Shown here: positions 58,959-64,000 of the stretch, piece after piece
Position numbering within the stretch: position 1 is the first letter of the stretch
How the letters are laid out: each line of letters opens with the position of its first letter
Source of the DNA: Firmicutes bacterium HGW-Firmicutes-14
GTDB taxonomy: Bacteria; Bacillota; Thermincolia; Thermincolales; UBA2595
Direction: 5' to 3'
NCBI GenBank assembly: GCA_002840275.1
Contig: PHAB01000018.1
Span: forward strand, 19,900 to 83,899
DNA length: 64,000 nucleotides
Position numbers and translations under genes: made by a program
The notes under the pieces: model-generated
What the model saw: only the letters and a program-made list of their open reading frames with translations
Told to the model about the DNA's origin: nothing
The model's database searches: none

Positions 58959-59379
58959 TAGCTTCACCACCTAGATCTTCTCTTTTCACAAACTTAGTTT
59001 TTATGGGCAGCTTATGTGAAGCAAGTCTAAGCGCTTCACGGGCAATCTCCTCAGATACCCCGGCCAGTTCGAACATAATTCTGCCCGGTTTTACTACTGC
59101 CACCCAGTATTCGGGTGTCCCCTTACCACTTCCCATCCGGGTTTCCGCGGGTTTCGCAGTAATAGGCTTATCGGGAAAAATTTTAATCCAAACCTTTCCA
59201 CCCCGCTTGATATACCTGGTCATCGCAATACGGGCTGCTTCTATCTGCCTGTTGGTAATCCACGCCGGCTCCAGGGCTTGCAGGCCGTATTCACCAAAAC
59301 TGATGATATTGGCCTTGGACTTACCGGCCATAGTACCTCTGTGCTGTTTACGATGCTTGACTCTCTTCGGTACTAACAT
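58948..59379 (-). CDS. rplP: Large ribosomal subunit protein L16
   Basis: Ribosomal protein L16 of 143 residues at the A site. It begins [15 protein letters not shown] and has [20 protein letters not shown] and [26 protein letters not shown] precedes the ATG. Its end overlaps the start of rpmC. Confidence 0.97.
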   Translation of the reverse strand: MLVPKRVKHRKQHRGTMAGKSKANIISFGEYGLQALEPAWITNRQIEAARIAMTRYIKRGGKVWIKIFPDKPITAKPAETRMGSGKGTPEYWVAVVKPGRIMFELAGVSEEIAREALRLASHKLPIKTKFVKREDLGGEANES

Positions 59380-59382
59380 CTG

Positions 59383-60048
59383 TTATTCTCCTCCTTCCTT
59401 AGCAGCATTGTTTTTCTTTGCCTCCGGAAGAATCTCTCCCTTATATATCCATACTTTTACACCTATTTTGCCATAAGTGGTGTCTGCTTCCGCTAACCCG
59501 TAATCTATATCTGCTCTAAGGGTATGAAGGGGCACTTTGCCTTCATTGTACCACTCGGTCCTGGCCATTTCAGCCCCGCCCAGGCGGCCGCTGCAGTTGA
59601 TTTTAATGCCCTGGGCTCCCATCCTCATGGTACGGGAAACAGCCTGTTTCATGGCGCGGCGAAATGATACCCTTTTAACCAGTTGGGCAGCAACACCTTC
59701 GGCTACCAGTTGGGCATCAAGTTCGGGCACTTTAACTTCAACAATGTTAACATTAACATTCTTTTTTGTCATCTTCTCAATTTCTTTGCGCAACGATTCA
59801 ACCTCGGTGCCGCCCCGGCCGATGACAATACCCGGTTTTGCGGTATGGATAGTAATCTTTATCCTGTTGGCCGCACGCTCTATCTCAATCCTGGAGATGC
59901 CAGCGGTAAATAACTTTCTCTTTATATGTTTCCTGAGTTTAATATCTTCGATTAACAGATCGGAATAATCCTTTTCTGCATACCATTTGGCATCCCAGTC
60001 CCTGATGATTCCGATACGCAAACCCTTAGGGTGTACCTTCTGACCCAC
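59383..60048 (-). CDS. rpsC: Small ribosomal subunit protein S3
   Basis: Ribosomal protein S3 of 221 residues at the mRNA entry. It has [20 protein letters not shown], the KH domain motif [20 protein letters not shown] and [20 protein letters not shown]. The start is GTG at 60048 after AAGGAGG. Confidence 0.97.
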   Translation of the reverse strand: MGQKVHPKGLRIGIIRDWDAKWYAEKDYSDLLIEDIKLRKHIKRKLFTAGISRIEIERAANRIKITIHTAKPGIVIGRGGTEVESLRKEIEKMTKKNVNVNIVEVKVPELDAQLVAEGVAAQLVKRVSFRRAMKQAVSRTMRMGAQGIKINCSGRLGGAEMARTEWYNEGKVPLHTLRADIDYGLAEADTTYGKIGVKVWIYKGEILPEAKKNNAAKEGGE

Positions 60049-60051
60049 GCA

Positions 60052-60399
60052 TTATCCCTCCTTCTTCTCGCGGACTACTACGGTAATATGGCTTGTTCTG
60101 CGCCTGATAAGGTCAGCCCTGCCCATAGCTCTCGGATTATAACGCTTCAGGGTAGGACCCTGGTCAACAAAAGCTTCAGCTATAATCAGGTCGTCCTTGT
60201 TTAATTCCAGGTTATGTTCGGCATTGGCGACCGCTGATTTGACAACTTTTTCGACTGCAGTGGCTGCACGTCTGGGTGTAAATTTTAAAATAGCCAAGGC
60301 CTCGCCTACTTTTTTCCCCTTGATTAAATCTACAACCTGTCTAACCTTTCGAGGGGAAATACGGATGTATTTTGCGATGGCACGTGCTTCTTCTGACAT
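60052..60399 (-). CDS. rplV: Large ribosomal subunit protein L22
   Basis: Ribosomal protein L22 of 115 residues lining the exit tunnel. It has [19 protein letters not shown] and the hairpin tip region [27 protein letters not shown] precedes the ATG. Confidence 0.97.
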   Translation of the reverse strand: MSEEARAIAKYIRISPRKVRQVVDLIKGKKVGEALAILKFTPRRAATAVEKVVKSAVANAEHNLELNKDDLIIAEAFVDQGPTLKRYNPRAMGRADLIRRRTSHITVVVREKKEG

Positions 60400-60419
60400 T
60401 TAAGGTTACCCCCTCTCAT

Positions 60420-60704
60420 TTATTTCAGGGAAGTGGACCGTTCAGTATGAGATCCATGTCCCCTGAAAAATCTAGTCGGTGCAAATTCACCAAGTTTATG
60501 TCCGACCATGTCCTCGGTTATATATATCGGTACATGTTTGCGACCGTCATGGACAGCAATTGTATGCCCGATCATCTGCGGGAAAATTGTTGACCTTCTC
60601 GACCATGTCTTTATTACTCTTTTTTCGTTTTTCTCGTTCATAGCCTCAATTTTCTCCAGGAGCTTGGTGCTAACGTACGGGCCCTTCTTAAGGGATCTAG
60701 CCAT
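60420..60704 (-). CDS. rpsS: Small ribosomal subunit protein S19
   Basis: Ribosomal protein S19 of 94 residues. It begins [20 protein letters not shown] and has [20 protein letters not shown] and [15 protein letters not shown]. It lies between rplB and rplV in the S10 operon. Confidence 0.97.
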   Translation of the reverse strand: MARSLKKGPYVSTKLLEKIEAMNEKNEKRVIKTWSRRSTIFPQMIGHTIAVHDGRKHVPIYITEDMVGHKLGEFAPTRFFRGHGSHTERSTSLK

Positions 60705-60748
60705 TTGTCAAACAGCCTCCTTTCCCAGTAGTTCACTGTATAGACCGG

Positions 60749-61573
60749 TTATTTGGTCCTTCTTTTAATAATCATTTTATCAGTAGTCTTCTTTTTGCGT
60801 GTCCTTGCTCCCAGGGCAGGTTTACCCCACGGAGTTACAGGGTTACGGCCTACAGGTGAACGACCTTCACCACCGCCATGCGGGTGATCCACAGGGTTCA
60901 TGACAACCCCGCGTACAGTCGGGCGGCGGCCAAGCCAGCGGCTCCGGCCGGCTTTACCAACAGTGATATTTTCATGCTCCAGGTTTCCTACCTGTCCGAT
61001 AGTCGCCTTACAGTTGATATGCACTAGTCTGACCTCACCTGAAGGTATACGGATATGGGCATAGTCCCCTTCTTTGGCCATCAGCTGTGCGGCGGCTCCC
61101 GCCGAACGGACTATCTGCCCGCCTTTTAACGGTTTTAACTCAATATTATGGATAATTGTACCCATAGGAATGTTTCTAAGGGGCAGTGCATTACCGGTTT
61201 TGATATCTGCATTGGGTCCCGACTCAACGGTATCCCCTACTTTTATCCCGGCAGGAGCAAGAATGTATCTCTTCTCCCCGTCAGCATAATTGAGCAGGGC
61301 AATCCTGCAGCTCCTGTTGGGGTCGTACTCGATAGTAGCAACTTTCGCAGGAATCCCGTCTTTGTCCCGCTTGAAATCAATAACCCTGTATAATCTCTTA
61401 TGTCCCCCGCCGCGGTGCCTGACAGTAATCCGGCCCTTATTGTTACGCCCGGCATTCTTCTTTAGGGGCTGGGTTAAAGACTTTTCTGGGGTATCGGTGG
61501 TAATGTCACTAAAATCAGAAGTTGTTACAAAACGTCTACCGGGTGACGTTGGTTTATACTTTTTAACCGGCAT
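60749..61573 (-). CDS. rplB: Large ribosomal subunit protein L2
   Basis: Ribosomal protein L2 of 274 residues, needed for the peptidyl transferase centre. It has [38 protein letters not shown] and the C-terminal signature [25 protein letters not shown] precedes the ATG. Confidence 0.98.
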   Translation of the reverse strand: MPVKKYKPTSPGRRFVTTSDFSDITTDTPEKSLTQPLKKNAGRNNKGRITVRHRGGGHKRLYRVIDFKRDKDGIPAKVATIEYDPNRSCRIALLNYADGEKRYILAPAGIKVGDTVESGPNADIKTGNALPLRNIPMGTIIHNIELKPLKGGQIVRSAGAAAQLMAKEGDYAHIRIPSGEVRLVHINCKATIGQVGNLEHENITVGKAGRSRWLGRRPTVRGVVMNPVDHPHGGGEGRSPVGRNPVTPWGKPALGARTRKKKTTDKMIIKRRTK

Positions 61574-61602
61574 CTAAGTTCCCTCCTTTACCACGGTAGT
61601 TT

Positions 61603-61893
61603 TTACTGCATGCCTTCAATAATTTCGATTTTATCTCCCTCTTTGAGAGTAACAATTGCTTTTTTCCTGTCAGATGTACGGCCCATATGTTTACCCATGC
61701 GTTTTGCTTTTCCTTTTACATTCATGGTATTGACATTGGTTACCGTAACCTTAAACAGTTCTTCCACAGCATTTTTAATTTCAATCTTGTTGGCATTCCG
61801 CTCTACATAAAAGCTGTATTTATTCTGCTGTATCAGATCCATGCTGCGCTCGGAAACAATGGGTTTTCTCAGAATATCTCTTGGGTTACGCAT
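61603..61893 (-). CDS. rplW: Large ribosomal subunit protein L23
   Basis: Ribosomal protein L23 of 96 residues at the tunnel exit, docking site for SRP and trigger factor. It has [20 protein letters not shown] and [19 protein letters not shown]. Its ATG overlaps the rplD stop (TAATG). Confidence 0.97.
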   Translation of the reverse strand: MRNPRDILRKPIVSERSMDLIQQNKYSFYVERNANKIEIKNAVEELFKVTVTNVNTMNVKGKAKRMGKHMGRTSDRKKAIVTLKEGDKIEIIEGMQ

Positions 61894-62516
61894 TATGCCA
61901 GCACCTCCTCGACTCTGGATACTGCGTCCCTGGTCATGATAAGTTTATCATGGGCCAGCACGTCATATACATTGAGGCTTCCGGCATGGGTAGGGGTTAC
62001 CCCCGGGATATTCCTCGCAGATTTTACAACATTATTATCGACATCGGCTGTCACAACCAAGGCTTTGGTATCAACCTTCAGGTTACCGAGTATACCGGCA
62101 AAATCCCTGGTTTTCGGTTCAACTACAGCAAGTCCGTCAAGGACAATAATGTTCCCGTTCTGTACCTTGGAAGACAAGGCTGATTTTAAGGCCAGCCTTT
62201 TAACTTTCTTTGGTAAAGTATAACTGTAAGAACGCGGTTTGGGCGGGAACGCAATACCGCCTTTCCGCCACAGGGGTGAACGGGTGGTCCCGGCCCTGGC
62301 CCTGCCTGTGCCTTTCTGTCTATATGGCTTCCTGCCGCCCCCGCTTACTTCAGAGCGGGTTTTGGCAGAATGGGTTCCCATACGCTTGTTGGCCAGCTGG
62401 TTTACCACAGCATCATGAAGTACTGCTTCGTTTACTTCAATGCCAAAGACTTCGTCTTTAAGGTCTATTTCGCCTACCTCTTCACCTTTTACATTATATA
62501 AAGCGACTTTGGGCAT
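61893..62516 (-). CDS. rplD: Large ribosomal subunit protein L4
   Basis: Ribosomal protein L4 of 207 residues. It has [20 protein letters not shown] and [20 protein letters not shown] in the tunnel loop. GAAAGGAGG precedes the ATG. In enterobacteria this protein regulates the operon; no such leader is evident here. Confidence 0.97.
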   Translation of the reverse strand: MPKVALYNVKGEEVGEIDLKDEVFGIEVNEAVLHDAVVNQLANKRMGTHSAKTRSEVSGGGRKPYRQKGTGRARAGTTRSPLWRKGGIAFPPKPRSYSYTLPKKVKRLALKSALSSKVQNGNIIVLDGLAVVEPKTRDFAGILGNLKVDTKALVVTADVDNNVVKSARNIPGVTPTHAGSLNVYDVLAHDKLIMTRDAVSRVEEVLA

Positions 62517-62545
62517 GTGATAGTCCTCCTTTCCCGGATGATACT

Positions 62546-63172
62546 CTATTTAGCCTTAACACTGCTTTTGACCATTAATAAACTGCCTTTGGGTCCCGGT
62601 ACGGCACCCCTGACAATCAGCAGATTCCTGTCAGTATCGACCTTGACAACTTCAAGGTTCTGCACGGTTACTCTCTGGCCGCCCATCCGTCCCGGTCTCT
62701 TGGTACCCTTAAAGACCCTGGCCGGACCTTTTGCACCGGCACTTCCAACCCGGCGATGGCTCTTGGAACCATGGCCCATCGGTCCCCTCTGGAAATTGTA
62801 CTTCTTGATAGTACCGGCAAAACCTTTACCCTTGGAAGTCCCGACAACATCGACGTGTTCTCCCTGTTCAAACACGTCAACTTTCAGTTCCTGTCCGACC
62901 TGATACTCATCTACATTGTCAATCCTGATTTCTTTCAGGTACTTTACAGGTTTTACATCAGCTTTGGCTAAATGGCCTTTCTCGGGTTTATTAACCTTTG
63001 CTTCTTTTATCTCACGGTACCCGATCTGTACAGCATTATATCCGTCAGATTCAACGGTTTTCTTCTGAATAATATAACACGGTCCCGCCTGCACTACGGT
63101 AACAGGCACAATTTTGCCTTCTTCATTGTAAAGTTGTGTCATACCCATTTTAGTTCCCAATATGCCTTTCAT
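62546..63172 (-). CDS. rplC: Large ribosomal subunit protein L3
   Basis: Ribosomal protein L3 of 208 residues. It begins [20 protein letters not shown] and has [20 protein letters not shown] in the central loop. The ATG at 63172 follows AGGAGGTG. The open frame to 63271 has no ribosome site and is not used. Confidence 0.97.
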   Translation of the reverse strand: MKGILGTKMGMTQLYNEEGKIVPVTVVQAGPCYIIQKKTVESDGYNAVQIGYREIKEAKVNKPEKGHLAKADVKPVKYLKEIRIDNVDEYQVGQELKVDVFEQGEHVDVVGTSKGKGFAGTIKKYNFQRGPMGHGSKSHRRVGSAGAKGPARVFKGTKRPGRMGGQRVTVQNLEVVKVDTDRNLLIVRGAVPGPKGSLLMVKSSVKAK

Positions 63173-63286
63173 TGTGACACCTCCTAAGCTTCTCTGTCCA
63201 GAGGTCAGCCAGCCATACAAAACCTCATGCGGCAGTAAGGCATAAACTGACATCCGACACTGTTCTGGCAAATTCTGTTTCTTATG

Positions 63287-63595
63287 TTACAGTTTGATTT
63301 CTATGTCAACACCTGCAGGCAGGTCCAGTCTCATTAAAGCATCTACCGTTTTAGGTGTGGGTTCCAAAATATCAATCAACCGCTTATGAGTCCTCATTTC
63401 AAACTGTTCCCTGGAATCCTTGTTGACATGGGGAGACCTCAAAATAGTGTATATGCTCTTTTCCGTTGGCAGGGGAACCGGACCTGCTATATCTGCACCG
63501 GTCCTCTTGGCGGTTTCGACTATTTTTTCAGCCGACTGATCAAGTATCTTGTGGTCAAATGCCTTAAGCCTGATCCTGATTTTTTGTCTTGCCAT
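63287..63595 (-). CDS. rpsJ: Small ribosomal subunit protein S10
   Basis: Ribosomal protein S10 of 102 residues, also the NusE antitermination factor. It has [20 protein letters not shown] and [20 protein letters not shown]. The ATG at 63595 follows AAAAGGAGG; the open frame to 63631 is not used. It is the first gene of the S10 operon and lies about 290 bases after tuf. Confidence 0.97.
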   Translation of the reverse strand: MARQKIRIRLKAFDHKILDQSAEKIVETAKRTGADIAGPVPLPTEKSIYTILRSPHVNKDSREQFEMRTHKRLIDILEPTPKTVDALMRLDLPAGVDIEIKL

Positions 63596-63789
63596 ATTTA
63601 TACCTCCTTTTCGCCCGATTGTCACGGACATTCTCAGTGAAAAATACCTAATTCATCATTAGCAACCTTTCACTTCATCGCAATGTTTATCAATACACAG
63701 ATTAGATTAGGAAATAGATTATATCCGGTAAACAGTAATTCCCGGATCGAAAAGCCTGGAAAACCTGAACCTAACTAAAGATACAGGCT

Positions 63790-63819
63790 GCAGTTCTTAG
63801 CGGAACCGCTAAGAACTGC
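63790..63819. repeat. Perfect hairpin between tuf and rpsJ
   Basis: GCAGTTCTTAGCGG and CCGCTAAGAACTGC form a 14-bp perfect inverted repeat around only two bases. On the minus strand it lies about 70 bases after the tuf stop. It has no T-run, so it is a doubtful terminator and may be an RNA processing or mRNA 3'-end stabilising structure, or an operator. Confidence 0.6.
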
Positions 63820-63888
63820 ATTGCCACAAAGCCTGTAAATCACGGTCCTGTAATTCTCCGGTTAGGCTGCCAATCCGGTTAAATCTGT

Positions 63889-64000
63889 TTATTCACTGAT
63901 CGCACTTACCACTCCGGCGCCAACAGTCCGGCCGCCCTCACGGATAGCGAAACGGAGGCCTTCCTCGATTGCAATCGGGGTGATCAGTTCGATATTTACC
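63889..64000 (-). CDS. tuf: Elongation factor Tu, C-terminal end
   Basis: The last 36 codons of EF-Tu, which delivers aminoacyl-tRNA to the ribosome. The visible residues [20 protein letters not shown] and then [17 protein letters not shown] are the conserved C-terminus of domain 3. The rest lies beyond the window edge. It precedes the S10 operon as in most bacteria, separated by 293 bases that contain one strong hairpin and no other gene. Confidence 0.97.
   Translation of the reverse strand, partial: VNIELITPIAIEEGLRFAIREGGRTVGAGVVSAISE

Overview
The window looks like a chromosomal segment of an anaerobic, spore-forming Clostridia-type Firmicute of moderate G+C, perhaps near the Peptococcaceae/Thermincola group. 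The grounds are strong AGGAGG ribosome binding sites with many TTG and GTG starts, a T-box leader, the sporulation amidase CwlD, the S10-spc-alpha ribosomal order running into ecfA-ecfA-ecfT-truA-rplM-rpsI, a ten-heme c-type cytochrome lipoprotein and a Tat-exported [NiFe]-hydrogenase. The taxon is an inference. I see no insertion sequences, CRISPR arrays, tRNA or rRNA genes. Almost everything lies on the minus strand.

Region 1 (1-5.9 kb): two acetyl-CoA synthetase genes (one cut by the window edge) flank a small convergent ORF of unknown function. The C-terminal remnant of a third synthetase lies directly behind the complete copy.

Region 2 (5.9-19.2 kb): a ten-gene branched-chain amino acid operon, ilvD-ilvB-ilvN-ilvC-ilvB-leuA-leuC-leuD-leuB-cimA. 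It has a clear promoter and a T-box leader whose likely specifier codon is leucine CTC. It can make valine and leucine, plus the 2-oxobutyrate precursor of isoleucine by the citramalate route. Two catalytic acetolactate synthase subunits share one regulatory subunit. Aspartate kinase follows with its own promoter (19.2-20.5 kb), divergent from a membrane-anchored protein of unknown function.

Region 3 (21.5-31.6 kb): an arginine cluster argC-argJ-(radical SAM)-(PPOX-like flavoprotein)-argB-argD-argF-argG-(small membrane protein)-argH. A palindromic ARG-box-like operator overlaps the argC promoter.

Region 4 (31.8-43.4 kb): an accessory block. It holds a soluble multi-PAS/GAF histidine kinase, a three-gene periplasmic-facing [NiFe]-hydrogenase operon with an Asp in place of one proximal-cluster Cys, a 44-codon ORF ending inside a terminator hairpin just upstream, a small membrane protein, the AmrS and LigB-AMMECR1 pair, CwlD, and the decaheme lipoprotein.

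Region 5 (43.6-64 kb): translation genes, from rpsI/rplM back through truA, the ECF transporter core, rplQ, rpoA, the alpha and spc operons and the S10 operon to the 3' end of tuf. The order is conventional except that adk is absent between secY and map, and genes for a KOW-domain protein and a TPR protein are inserted.
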